Shown here: positions 42,051 to 50,782 of the stretch, piece by piece | Numbering within the stretch: the stretch's first letter is position 1 | Layout of the letters: the number at the start of each line of letters is the position of its first letter | Origin: Ramlibacter cellulosilyticus | GTDB lineage: Bacteria > Pseudomonadota > Gammaproteobacteria > Burkholderiales > Burkholderiaceae_C | NCBI RefSeq assembly: GCF_014297465.1 | Contig: NZ_JACORT010000006.1 | Location: 1-64,000, forward strand | Direction of reading: 5' to 3' | DNA: 64,000 nt | Notes under the pieces: model-generated | What the model was told of the DNA's origin: nothing | Seen by the model: the letters and a program-made list of their open reading frames with translations, nothing else | Databases searched by the model: none | Position numbers and translations under genes: made by a program

Positions 42051-42503
42051 ATGAACAAGTCGTTGTGGGGCAAGCGCAAGGACTTCCCGGACACGGAGCC
42101 CCAGTCCACCCTGCCGATGGTGCCGCCCTGGGAGGAGAGCGCCTACGCCGAGACGGAGCCCATGCCGCTCGCCAGCGTGCGGCCCGCGCGCCCGGAGCCC
42201 CTGGCCCTCGCACCGATGGAGGTGAGCGTCTACGAGGCGATGGCGCTCGCGCGCAAGGACGACCGCGTCTGCCCGCAGCCCTCCCGCTGGCTGGAGTTCT
42301 TCGCGCTCCTCAAGGAGCACGCCCGCGGCGCCACCCTCCCCGCCGAACCGCTCCTGGGCTCCGCCTGGGCCGCGACGCCGCCGCTGGCCAAGCGGATGTG
42401 CTTCGAGGAGCAGCTGGAATGGGCGGCGCGCCACGGTTGCCTGCAGGCGGCCTACGACTTCCTGAAGGCGCTGCGCGAGCCGGAGTGGCACCTCGCTAGG
42501 TAA
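42051..42503 (+). CDS. Hypothetical cytoplasmic protein (150 residues)
   Basis: The product starts MNKSLWGKRKDFPDTEPQ, has a Pro/Glu-rich linker, and a C-terminal helical part with LEFFALLKEHARGAT and EEQLEWAARHGCLQAAYDFLKAL. No domain is recognised. A strong GGAGGTGA site lies 8 nt before the ATG. Its last 8 nt overlap the end of uvrD on the opposite strand. Confidence 0.68.
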   Translation: MNKSLWGKRKDFPDTEPQSTLPMVPPWEESAYAETEPMPLASVRPARPEPLALAPMEVSVYEAMALARKDDRVCPQPSRWLEFFALLKEHARGATLPAEPLLGSAWAATPPLAKRMCFEEQLEWAARHGCLQAAYDFLKALREPEWHLAR

Positions 42504-44880
42504 CCGGCGTCAGCTTCGCCACCGCCAGCGCCAGCCACTTCTGGCCGTGGCGGGGGAAGTTGATGTGGGCGCGGGCGTCCGGTCCCGATCCCTCGATCGT
42601 CAGCACCGTGCCCTCGCCGAACTTGGTGTGGAACACCTTCATGCCCTGCTTCAGCCCGTGCGCCGGCTCCGCCTTCTGCTGCGGCACGGGCGGGCTGGCG
42701 AAGGTCTCCGTGCGGTCGCGCCCGTAGCCCGTGGCCATCGAGTTGCCGGAACGTGAGGTCGGATAGCCCATGCCGAAGCCGAAGGCCGATCCGCCGAAGC
42801 TCTGGTTCCTGGGCGTCAGCCACTTGAGCGCGCCCTCGGGCAGCTCGTCGAAGAAGCGGCTCTTGACGTTGTAGCGGGTCTGCCCGTGCAGCAGGCGCGT
42901 CTGCGAGTAGCTGAGGTACAGCCGCTTGCGCGCGCGCGTGATCGCGACGTACATCAGGCGGCGCTCCTCCTCCAGCCCCTCGTAGTCGGCGAGCGAGCGT
43001 TCGCTGGGGAACAAGCCCTCCTCCAGGCCGGTGACGAAGACGCAGTCGAACTCCAGCCCCTTGGCGGCGTGCACCGTCATGAGCTGCACGGCGTCCTGCC
43101 CGGCCTGCGCCTGGTTGTCGCCGGACTCCAGCGCCGCGTGCGTGAGGAAGGCCGCGAGCGGCGACAGCGTCTCGCCCGTCTCCGCATCCGGCGGCACGTA
43201 GTCGGGCGCCGGTTCGTTCACCTCCGGCAGGCTCGGGTCCAGGCCCTGGCTGGCGGGGGACTGGCGCAGCACGTTGGCGCCGAGTTCGTCGATGGGCAGC
43301 GCCACCGCGTCGCGGCCGAAGCCTTCCTGCGTGACGAAGCTCTCGGCGGCGTTGACCAGTTCCTCCAGGTTCTCGATGCGGTCGGCGCCGTCGCGCTCGG
43401 CGCGGTAGTGCTCCACGAGGCCGCTGCGCTGCAACATCACCTCGATGATCTCGCGCAGCGTGAGCCCTTCGGTCTCGGCACGCATGGCGTCGATCTTCTG
43501 CACGAAGGCGGCCAGGTTGGCCCCGGCCTTGCCGGTGGTCGCCTTCACCGCGTCGTGCAGAGAGGAGCCCGACGCGCGTGCCGCGTCCTGCAGCTGCTCG
43601 ATGGTGCGCGCGCCGATGCCGCGCGCGGGGAAGTTCACCACGCGGATGAAGCTCGTGTCGTCGTTCGGGTTCTCGAGCAGGCGCAGGTAGGACAGCGCGT
43701 GCTTGATCTCGGCGCGCTCGAAGAAGCGCAGGCCGCCGTACACGCGGTAAGGCACCGCGGCGTTGAACAGCGAGGTCTCGATCACCCGCGACTGCGCGTT
43801 GCTGCGATAGAGCACCGCGATCTCGTGCCGGGGCACGCCCTCGCGGTACAGGTTGCGGATCTCCTCCACCATCCACTGCGCCTCGGCCATGTCGGTGGGC
43901 GCCTCGTACACGCGCACCGGCTCGCCCGGGCCCTGGTCGGTGCGCAGGTTCTTGCCCAGGCGCGTCTTGTTGTGTGCGATCAGCGCGTTGGCGGAATCGA
44001 GGATGTTGCTGAAGCTGCGGTAGTTCTGCTCCAGCTTGATCTGGTGGCGCACGTCGAACTCGCGCACGAAGTCCGCCATGTTGCCCACGCGGGCGCCGCG
44101 GAAGGCGTAGATGCTCTGGTCGTCGTCGCCCACGGCGAAGACCGCGTTGTTCCCGCCGGCGAACATCTTCAGCCAGGCGTACTGCAGCTTGTTGGTGTCC
44201 TGGAACTCGTCGACCAGGATGTGGTGGAAGCGGCGGCGGTAGTGCTCGCGGATCGCGTCGTTGTCGCGCAGCAGCTCGTAGCTGCGCAGCATGAGCTCGG
44301 CGAAGTCGACCACGCCTTCGCGCTGGCACTGCTCCTCGTACAGCTGGTAGATCTCGGCCTTGCGGCGGTCGTCCTCGGTCCGCACCTCCACCATGTTGGG
44401 CCGCAGGCCTTCCTCCTTGGCGCCCGCGATAAACCACTGCAGCTCCTTGGCGGGGAAGCGCTCCTCGTCCACGTTGTGCTGCTTCATCAGCCGCTTGATG
44501 GACGAGAGCTGGTCCTGCGTGTCCAGGATCTGGAAGGTGGCGGGCAGGTTGGCGAGCTTCCAGTGCGCACGCAGGAAGCGGTTGCACAGGCCGTGGAAGG
44601 TGCCGATCCACATGCCGCGCACGTTCACCGGCAGCATGGCCGTGAGGCGGGTCATCATCTCCTTGGCCGCCTTGTTGGTGAACGTGACGGCCATGACGTT
44701 GCCCGGGCCGATCTGGCCCGTGGCCAGCAGCCAGGCGATGCGGGTGGTGAGCACGCGCGTCTTGCCGGACCCGGCGCCGGCGAGGATGAGTGCGTGCTCG
44801 GCCGGGAGGGTGACGGCCGCTTTCTGCTCGGGGTTGAGGGACTGCAGCAGGGGCGAGTCGGCGGCGGCTTCTGGGAACAT
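42496..44880 (-). CDS. uvrD: DNA helicase II (UvrD)
   Basis: The 794-residue helicase has Walker A GAGSGKTR near residue 37, HILVDEFQDTN (motif II), VGDDDQSIYAFRGA (III), EQNYRSF (IV), TVHAAKGLEFD (V) and YVAITRARKRLYL (VI). A C-terminal Tudor-like tail (GMKVFHTKFGEGTVLTIEG) is typical of UvrD/PcrA. It acts in nucleotide excision and mismatch repair. Monocistronic on the minus strand. Confidence 0.96.
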   Translation of the reverse strand: MFPEAAADSPLLQSLNPEQKAAVTLPAEHALILAGAGSGKTRVLTTRIAWLLATGQIGPGNVMAVTFTNKAAKEMMTRLTAMLPVNVRGMWIGTFHGLCNRFLRAHWKLANLPATFQILDTQDQLSSIKRLMKQHNVDEERFPAKELQWFIAGAKEEGLRPNMVEVRTEDDRRKAEIYQLYEEQCQREGVVDFAELMLRSYELLRDNDAIREHYRRRFHHILVDEFQDTNKLQYAWLKMFAGGNNAVFAVGDDDQSIYAFRGARVGNMADFVREFDVRHQIKLEQNYRSFSNILDSANALIAHNKTRLGKNLRTDQGPGEPVRVYEAPTDMAEAQWMVEEIRNLYREGVPRHEIAVLYRSNAQSRVIETSLFNAAVPYRVYGGLRFFERAEIKHALSYLRLLENPNDDTSFIRVVNFPARGIGARTIEQLQDAARASGSSLHDAVKATTGKAGANLAAFVQKIDAMRAETEGLTLREIIEVMLQRSGLVEHYRAERDGADRIENLEELVNAAESFVTQEGFGRDAVALPIDELGANVLRQSPASQGLDPSLPEVNEPAPDYVPPDAETGETLSPLAAFLTHAALESGDNQAQAGQDAVQLMTVHAAKGLEFDCVFVTGLEEGLFPSERSLADYEGLEEERRLMYVAITRARKRLYLSYSQTRLLHGQTRYNVKSRFFDELPEGALKWLTPRNQSFGGSAFGFGMGYPTSRSGNSMATGYGRDRTETFASPPVPQQKAEPAHGLKQGMKVFHTKFGEGTVLTIEGSGPDARAHINFPRHGQKWLALAVAKLTPVT

Positions 44881-44938
44881 GTGGCATTGTAGAAAGGCGG
44901 CCGGGAACCGACCGGCCCCGCCCACGATCCGAACTGCC

Positions 44939-45589
44939 GTGCCAGCCCGCCTCGTCCCTGCCCTCCTCCTCGCGCTGCCCCTCGCGGCGCAGGCGCTCTG
45001 CACCAGCGATGGCGTCGCCCAGCCCGGCGCCCTGCTGGAGCGCTTCGTGAGCGCCGATTGCGCGGACTGCTGGCGCGACCGCGCCACGCCGGAGCCGGCG
45101 GCGGGCAGCTTCGCGATCGACTGGGTGGTGCCCGGAACCCGCGGGGACGACGCTCCGCTGGCCGCGGTGGCGCTGGACGAAGCGACGGAGCGCCTTGCCA
45201 CGCTCGGCCGGAGCGCGCCGCAAGGGAGCGACGCCGTCTTCGGTCGGCGACAAGGCGCTGCGGTGGGCCTGCGCCTGGCACAAGGCGACGCCTTCAACGA
45301 CTACATCGGCACGTCCATCGAGCTGAAATCCGCCGGCCGCGGCCCGTGGCAAGCCTGGCTGCTGCTGGTGGAGCAGCTGCCCGCCGGCACCGAGGGCAGC
45401 CCCGTGGAGCGCCACCTGGTGCGCAACGTGTTCCGCCCCGACTGGTCGCAGCCGGCGAAGGGGCACGCCGACGGCCGCGCGATGCAGATCCACGACGGGG
45501 CGAAGCCGGAGCGGCTGAGGCTGGTGGCGGTGCTCGCCGATTCACGTGGGCGTATCAGGGCTATCAGCCGGACCGCATGTTCCGGGTAA
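44939..45589 (+). CDS. Secreted protein, hypothetical (216 residues)
   Basis: A signal peptide (PARLVPALLLALPLAAQA) is followed by a domain with cysteines in LCTSDG and SADCADCWRD, and the charged AMQIHDGAKPERLRLVAVL near the end. The paired cysteines could form disulfides or a thioredoxin-like site, but no family is certain. The GTG at 44939 is assumed because the signal begins there; no strong ribosome site is present. An intrinsic terminator follows at 45612-45642. Confidence 0.72.
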   Translation: MPARLVPALLLALPLAAQALCTSDGVAQPGALLERFVSADCADCWRDRATPEPAAGSFAIDWVVPGTRGDDAPLAAVALDEATERLATLGRSAPQGSDAVFGRRQGAAVGLRLAQGDAFNDYIGTSIELKSAGRGPWQAWLLLVEQLPAGTEGSPVERHLVRNVFRPDWSQPAKGHADGRAMQIHDGAKPERLRLVAVLADSRGRIRAISRTACSG

Positions 45590-45611
45590 GCGGGCCCGCT
45601 TAGAATCAATC

Positions 45612-45642
45612 ACCGGGCCCAAGCATTTGTGGCCCGGTTTTT
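45612..45642 (+). terminator. Terminator after the secreted-protein gene
   Basis: ACCGGGCC pairs with GGCCCGGT across an 11-nt loop, followed by TTTTTC. It lies 23 nt after the stop codon and about 80 nt before guaC, so guaC has its own promoter in the remaining gap. Confidence 0.82.
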
Positions 45643-45723
45643 CGTTGCGGGCCTGCCCCGCGAACGACGCCGGGTCCCAGTCCAAGCGCTCACCTGTTCA
45701 ACAACAGTTTCCGGAGCCTGGAA

Positions 45724-46701
45724 ATGGAAATCTTCGACTACGACAAAGTCCTGCTGCTGCCGCGCAAGTGCCGCGTGGAAAGCCGCTCGGAGTGCGACCC
45801 CTCCATCGAATTCGGCGGCCGCCGCTTCAAGCTGCCGGTCGTGCCGGCCAACATGAAGACGGTGCTGGACGAGAACGTGGCGCTGTGGCTGGCGCAGAAC
45901 GGCTACTTCTACGTCATGCATCGCTTCGACCTGGACAACGTGAAGTTCGTCCGCCGCATGAAGGAAGCGGGCGCGTTCGCCTCGATCTCCGTGGGCGTGA
46001 AACAGGCCGACTACGAGACGGTGGACAAGCTCGCCGCCGAAGGCCTGGTCCCGGAGTTCGTCACGATCGACATCGCGCACGGCCACGCCGACACGGTGAA
46101 GAACATGATCTACCACCTGAAGAAGAAGCTGCCTTCTTCGTTCGTGATCGCGGGCAACGTGGGCACGCCGGAAGCGATCATCGACCTGGAGAACTGGGGC
46201 GCGGACGCGACCAAGGTGGGCATCGGCCCGGGCAAGGTGTGCATCACGCGCATGAAGACCGGCTTCGGCACGGGTGGCTGGCAGCTGTCGGCGCTGAAGT
46301 GGTGCGCCCGCGTGGCGACCAAGCCCATCATCGCCGACGGCGGCATCCGCGAGCACGGCGACATCGCCAAGAGCATCCGCTTCGGCGCGACGATGGTCAT
46401 GATCGGCTCGATGCTGGCCGGCCACGAGGAATCGCCCGGCGCGACGGTGGAAGTGGACGGCCGCCTGTACAAGGAGTACTACGGCAGCGCCTCGGACTTC
46501 AACAAGGGCGAGTACAAGCACGTCGAGGGCAAGCGCATCCTCGAGCCGGTGAAGGGCAAGCTGGCGGACACGCTGCGCGAGATGCAGGAAGACCTGCAGA
46601 GCTCGATCAGCTATGCCGGCGGCACGAAGCTGGCGGACATCAAGAAGGTGAACTACGTGATCCTCGGGGGGGACAACGCGGGGGAGCACCTGCTGATGTG
46701 A
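45724..46701 (+). CDS. guaC: GMP reductase (type 2)
   Basis: The 325-residue enzyme reduces GMP to IMP with NADPH. The catalytic cysteine lies in [20 protein letters not shown], and [20 protein letters not shown] follows. Length and these motifs match the Firmicutes-type (type 2) GuaC of about 326 residues rather than the 347-residue E. coli type. It is monocistronic, with its own terminator at 46708-46730. Confidence 0.94.
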   Translation: MEIFDYDKVLLLPRKCRVESRSECDPSIEFGGRRFKLPVVPANMKTVLDENVALWLAQNGYFYVMHRFDLDNVKFVRRMKEAGAFASISVGVKQADYETVDKLAAEGLVPEFVTIDIAHGHADTVKNMIYHLKKKLPSSFVIAGNVGTPEAIIDLENWGADATKVGIGPGKVCITRMKTGFGTGGWQLSALKWCARVATKPIIADGGIREHGDIAKSIRFGATMVMIGSMLAGHEESPGATVEVDGRLYKEYYGSASDFNKGEYKHVEGKRILEPVKGKLADTLREMQEDLQSSISYAGGTKLADIKKVNYVILGGDNAGEHLLM

Positions 46702-46707
46702 AAGAAG

Positions 46708-46730
46708 AAGGGCGCCGCGGGCGCCCTTTT
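46708..46730 (+). terminator. Terminator of guaC
   Basis: GGGCGCC-GCG-GGCGCCC with flanking AA/TT and a TTTTCG tail begins 7 nt after the stop codon. Confidence 0.88.
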
Positions 46731-46735
46731 CGTTT

Positions 46736-46822
46736 CTGGGGTGCGCTTCGCGCAACCCAGCCTACGGACTGCGCGCGGGCCGCACCGGTAGGCTGGGTTG
46801 CGGGCGCGAAGCGCACCCCAGC
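46736..46822. repeat. Family A repeat, full inverted pair
   Basis: CTGGGGTGCGCTTCGCGCAA...GCCTACG and GGTAGGCTGGGTTGCGGGCG...CACCCCAGC face each other between convergent guaC and hydrolase genes. Confidence 0.85.
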
Positions 46823-46830
46823 ATCGGACC

Positions 46831-47685
46831 TCAATCCCGCAACAGATCCAGCGCCAGCTGGTGCACCCTGTGCTTCGGCTCCACCAGCGCATCCAGCACG
46901 GTGAAGTGATTCCTCCCCGGCACCAGCTCGCACACCGGCACGCGGCGCAGGCCCCACGCGTCCTGGATCAGCCGGTTCTGGCGGTGGTATTCGGCCGTTT
47001 CACCCGCGCCGGCCACGGAATACAGCGTGCCCTGCCGCGGCGCCGGCAAGCGCGCCGGGCTCGCCTGCTGCACCTGCTCCGGCGTGAGGCGCAGCGCGCC
47101 CTGCAGGAACGGCGTGTTCATGATGGGCTCCAGGTCGTGCAGCGCCGAGATCGCCAGCGCGCCCCGCACCACGTCGCGCGGCAGGGCCGGATCGAGCTGC
47201 TGCCACAGGCAGGCCAGCATCATGGCCGCGAGCTGGCCGCCGGCCGAATGGCCTGCCACGACGATGCGCCGGCGGTCGCCGCCGTAGCGACCGATGTGGT
47301 GCCAGGTCCACGCGACCGCGCGCGCCACCTGCAGCGTGATCTGGGGAATGGTGACCGCCGGCGCCAGCGCGTAGTTCGGCACCACGACGCACGCACCGTC
47401 GCGCGTGAAGGCCGGCGCCACGAAGGAGTGGTCCGCCTTGTCCAGCGCCCGCCAGTAGCCCCCGTGCACGAACACCAGCACCGGCGCATCGCCGTTCGGT
47501 GCCGGGAAGACGTCCAGCCGCTCGCCGGGCTCCCGGCCATAGGCGATGTCCAGTTCGCACGGGCCCTCCGCCCGTGCCTGGGCCGAATCTCCAGCCCAGC
47601 GCGCCAGGATGGCCGGGTGCTCCGGCACCCGGTCCCGGTTGTTGTACATGGCGTCGTGCCACGCTCCGTCCCGCTTGTTCTCCAT
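46831..47685 (-). CDS. Alpha/beta hydrolase (esterase/kynurenine formamidase-like)
   Basis: The 284-residue enzyme has the HGGYWRA oxyanion motif (HGGxW of kynurenine formamidase-type esterases), the nucleophile elbow AGHSAGGQL, and GRNHF holding the catalytic His. The ATG at 47685 is preceded by GAGGTG. It is divergent from the GntR regulator gene and shares the gap with it, so it may be part of the same regulon. Substrate unknown: esters or formamides. Confidence 0.86.
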   Translation of the reverse strand: MENKRDGAWHDAMYNNRDRVPEHPAILARWAGDSAQARAEGPCELDIAYGREPGERLDVFPAPNGDAPVLVFVHGGYWRALDKADHSFVAPAFTRDGACVVVPNYALAPAVTIPQITLQVARAVAWTWHHIGRYGGDRRRIVVAGHSAGGQLAAMMLACLWQQLDPALPRDVVRGALAISALHDLEPIMNTPFLQGALRLTPEQVQQASPARLPAPRQGTLYSVAGAGETAEYHRQNRLIQDAWGLRRVPVCELVPGRNHFTVLDALVEPKHRVHQLALDLLRD

Positions 47686-47764
47686 TCCCACCTCAGCAGT
47701 TCGCAACATGTTGACACAACTTGTCACATACAGTCGGTGAGGTTTTTGGCGGTTTCCTCATTGT

Positions 47765-47787
47765 GTTCTGTATACAGTGTACGGAAC
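47765..47787. promoter_or_regulatory. 23-bp imperfect palindrome, probable operator of the GntR regulator
   Basis: The sequence GTTCTGTATACAGTGTACGG plus AAC is an inverted repeat centred at 47776, abutting the GntR start codon at 47788. Its TGTATACA core resembles operators of FCD-type GntR regulators. TATACA could also be the -10 box, making the leader extremely short. A related half-site (ACATACAGT) lies 44 nt upstream. Autoregulation is inferred. Confidence 0.68.
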
Positions 47788-48483
47788 ATGCCTGCGCAAC
47801 TCCTTCAGCTCGAAGCAGCCCCGGACCTGGTCGACCGTGTCTACCGCAGCCTGCTGGACGCGATCAGCGGCGGCACCCTCGCACCCGGCACGCGCATCAC
47901 CCAGGAGGAGATCGCGCAGCAACTGGCAGTGTCGCGCCAGCCCGTCCTGCAGGCCCTGCGCCTGCTCAAGAAGGACGGCTTCGTGCAGGATGCCCCGGGC
48001 CGAGGATTGCAGGTGGCGCCGCTCGACACGGTAGCGATCCGCAACATCTACCAGGTGCGCGGCGCCCTCGACGCGCTGGCCGCCCGCCTGGCGGCGCAGC
48101 GGCGTTACCGCATGCCGGACGAGGTGATCGCCGCCGGCCGCGCCGCCGCGCGCAGCGACGACGTCGCCGCCATGATCGAAGCCGACCTGGGCTTCCACCG
48201 CGCGATCTACGAAGCGGCGGGCAACCCCCTCATCGGCGAAAGCGCCCAGCTGCACTGGCGGCACCTCAAGCGCGTGATGGGCGCGGTGCTGCAGGAGATG
48301 GGCCAGCGCGAAGCGGTGTGGGACGAACACCAGCGCATTGCCGATGCCATCGCGGCCGGCGACGGCGAACGCGCGGCCCGCCTCATCGAAGACCACAGCC
48401 TGCAGGCCAGCCGCACCCTCGCGGAGCGGCTGGAGCAGGTCCTCCAGAGCGCCCCCACCAACGACCCCAGGAGACAGACGTGA
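47788..48483 (+). CDS. GntR-family transcriptional regulator (FCD type)
   Basis: The 231-residue protein has a winged helix at about residues 12-75 (GTRITQEEIAQQLAVSRQPV, DGFVQDAPGRGLQV) and an FCD ligand domain from about 85, with metal-binding His candidates in DLGFHRAIYEAAGN. FCD regulators sense carboxylates or sugar acids. It is first in a four-gene run and probably represses its own operon through the palindrome at its start. Its stop overlaps the next start (GTGA). Confidence 0.9.
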   Translation: MPAQLLQLEAAPDLVDRVYRSLLDAISGGTLAPGTRITQEEIAQQLAVSRQPVLQALRLLKKDGFVQDAPGRGLQVAPLDTVAIRNIYQVRGALDALAARLAAQRRYRMPDEVIAAGRAAARSDDVAAMIEADLGFHRAIYEAAGNPLIGESAQLHWRHLKRVMGAVLQEMGQREAVWDEHQRIADAIAAGDGERAARLIEDHSLQASRTLAERLEQVLQSAPTNDPRRQT

Positions 48484-49361
48484 GACTCACCCCGCAGCAG
48501 CTGGAACAGTTCGACCGCGACGGCTACCTGTTCTTCCCCGGCCTGTTCACGCCGGAAGAGACGCGCACGCTGACGGACGCCGTGCCGGACCTGTATGCCC
48601 GCCGCGAGGCCTACAACGTGCGCGAAAAAGGCAGCGACGCGGTGCGCACCAACTTCGCCGCGCACCTGACCAGCGAGCCCTTCGCCCGGCTCGCGCGCCA
48701 CCCGCGCATGGTGCAGCCGGTGATGGACCTCTTCGACGAGGAGGTCTACATGCACCAGTTCAAGATCAACGGGAAGATGGCTTTCGAGGGCGACGTCTGG
48801 CAGTGGCACCAGGACTACGGCACCTGGCTGAACGACGACATGATGCCCACCGAGCGTGCGATGAACGTCGCGATCTTCCTGGACGACGTCAACGAGTTCA
48901 ATGGCCCGCTGATGTTCATCCCGGGCAGCCACAAGAAGGGCGTGGTGGAAGCGAAGCACGACCTCACGACCACCAGCTACCCGCTGTGGACGGTCGACAA
49001 CGAGCTCATCGCGAAGCTCGTCGAGCGGGCCGGCGGCAAGGACGGCGGCATCGTCAGCCCCAAGGGCCCCGCCGGTTCCATGATCCTGTTCCATAGCTGC
49101 CTGGTGCACGCCTCCAGCAGCAACCTGTCGCCGTGGAACCGCGTGAGCGTCTACCTGAGCCTGTGCGCCGTGTCCAACCACATCCGGCGCTTCAAGCGGC
49201 CGGAGTACATCGCGCACCGCGACTTCACGCCCATCGCCTGCCTGCCGGACGACTGCCTGCTGCAGCCCTACCCCGTGGACGTGCCGTGGAAGAACGGCAT
49301 GCCCGCCAGCGCGCTCGCCACCACCTCCGAACCGTTCGACCAACTGAAGAAGGCCGCCTGA
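48480..49361 (+). CDS. Phytanoyl-CoA dioxygenase (PhyH) family protein
   Basis: The 293-residue 2-oxoglutarate/Fe(II) dioxygenase has the HxD pair in WQWHQDYGTW (H110, D112), distal His210 in LVHASSSNLSPWNR, and GPLMFIPGSHKKG. These resemble ectoine hydroxylase-type enzymes more than mammalian PhyH. It would hydroxylate a small carboxylate or amino acid. It starts with GTG overlapping the GntR stop, after an AGGAGAC site. Substrate unknown; the operon context suggests a catabolic entry step. Confidence 0.88.
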   Translation: MRLTPQQLEQFDRDGYLFFPGLFTPEETRTLTDAVPDLYARREAYNVREKGSDAVRTNFAAHLTSEPFARLARHPRMVQPVMDLFDEEVYMHQFKINGKMAFEGDVWQWHQDYGTWLNDDMMPTERAMNVAIFLDDVNEFNGPLMFIPGSHKKGVVEAKHDLTTTSYPLWTVDNELIAKLVERAGGKDGGIVSPKGPAGSMILFHSCLVHASSSNLSPWNRVSVYLSLCAVSNHIRRFKRPEYIAHRDFTPIACLPDDCLLQPYPVDVPWKNGMPASALATTSEPFDQLKKAA

Positions 49362-49363
49362 CC

Positions 49364-50722
49364 ATGTCCCTGCACGCGAAACTCCTGCAACGCCAGGCCG
49401 AAGGCAAGCCGATCCGCGTGGCGCTGATCGGCGCCGGCAAGTTCGGCTCCATGTACCTCGCGCAGGTGCCGCGCACGCCGGGCGTGCACCTGGCGGGCAT
49501 TGCCGACCTCTCGCCGGACAACGCCAGGGCCAACCTCGCCCGGGTGGGCTGGAAGCCGGAGCGCACGCAGGCCGCCTCGCTGGAAGAAGCGCTCAAGACC
49601 GGCGCCACGCACGTGGGCACCGACTGGCAGGCGCTGGTGCGCCATCCCGCCATCGACGTGGTGGTGGAATGCACGGGCCACCCGATCGCGGCCGTCGACC
49701 ACTGCCTGGAAGCCTTCGCGAACCGCAAGCACGTGGTGAACGTGACGGTGGAAGCCGATGCCTTCTGCGGCCCGCTGCTCGCGCGCAAGGCGGCCGAGGC
49801 CGGCGTCGTCTATTCGCTCGCCTTCGGCGACCAGCCGGCCCTGATCTGCGACCTGGTGGACTGGGCGCGCACCTGCGGCTTCCCCGTCGTGGCGGCGGGC
49901 CGCGGCCACAAGTGGCTGCCGCACTTCAGCGAATCCACGCCCGAGACCGTGTGGAACAACTGGGGCCTGACGCCGGAGCAGGCGAAGCGCGGCGGACTCA
50001 ACCCGAAGATGTTCAACAGCTTCCTGGACGGCTCCAAGCCCTCCATCGAAAGCACCGCCGTCGCCAACGCCACCGGCCTGACCGTGCCGAGCGACGGCCT
50101 CCTCTACCCGCCCGCCAGCATCGCCGACATCCCGTACGTCACCCGCCCGCGCAGCGAAGGCGGCGTGCTGGAGCGCAAGGGCATGGTGGAGGTGATCTCC
50201 TCGCTGGAGACCGACGGCCGCGAGATCCCCTACGAGATCCGCATGGGCGTGTGGGTCACCGTGGAAGCGGAGACGGAGTACATCAAGAACTGCTTCGAGG
50301 AATACAAGGCGCACACGGACCCGAGCGGCCGCTACTTCACGCTGTACAAGCGCTGGCACCTGATCGGCCTGGAGGTGGGCCTGTCGGTGGCGAGCGTCGC
50401 GCTGCGCGGCGAAGCCACGGGCGTGGCGACCTGCTGGAACGCCGACGTGGTGGCCACCGCCAAGCGCGACCTGCAGCCGGGCGAGATCCTCGACGGCGAA
50501 GGCGGCTACACGGTGTGGGGCAAGCTGCTGCCGGCGGACGCCTCGGTGCGCATGGGCGGGGTGCCGCTCGGCCTGGCGCACGACGTGAAGGTGGTGCGCC
50601 CGGTGAAGAAGGGCCAGAGCCTGAGCTGGTCGGACGTGGCCATGGACACCACCACCCACGCGTACCGCATCCGCCGCGAGCTGGAAGCCCAATTCGCCGC
50701 CCCGCAGCTGAAAGCCGCGTGA
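49364..50722 (+). CDS. NAD(P)-binding oxidoreductase with C-terminal SAF domain
   Basis: The 452-residue protein has a Rossmann domain (LIGAGKFGSMY at 21-31) like Gfo/Idh or homoserine dehydrogenases. A central catalytic domain follows, then a C-terminal SAF-type domain (LQPGEILDGEGGYTVWGKL, VKKGQSLSWSDV). Such fusions are usually annotated loosely as FlgA- or oxidoreductase-like and their reaction is generally uncharacterised. The gene starts 2 nt after the dioxygenase stop and must act in the same pathway. Confidence 0.82.
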   Translation: MSLHAKLLQRQAEGKPIRVALIGAGKFGSMYLAQVPRTPGVHLAGIADLSPDNARANLARVGWKPERTQAASLEEALKTGATHVGTDWQALVRHPAIDVVVECTGHPIAAVDHCLEAFANRKHVVNVTVEADAFCGPLLARKAAEAGVVYSLAFGDQPALICDLVDWARTCGFPVVAAGRGHKWLPHFSESTPETVWNNWGLTPEQAKRGGLNPKMFNSFLDGSKPSIESTAVANATGLTVPSDGLLYPPASIADIPYVTRPRSEGGVLERKGMVEVISSLETDGREIPYEIRMGVWVTVEAETEYIKNCFEEYKAHTDPSGRYFTLYKRWHLIGLEVGLSVASVALRGEATGVATCWNADVVATAKRDLQPGEILDGEGGYTVWGKLLPADASVRMGGVPLGLAHDVKVVRPVKKGQSLSWSDVAMDTTTHAYRIRRELEAQFAAPQLKAA

Positions 50723-50782
50723 CAGGCGCTCCCCGGGCCGGGCCGCCATGATGGCGGCCCATTCCTTTTCCGGAGACACACC

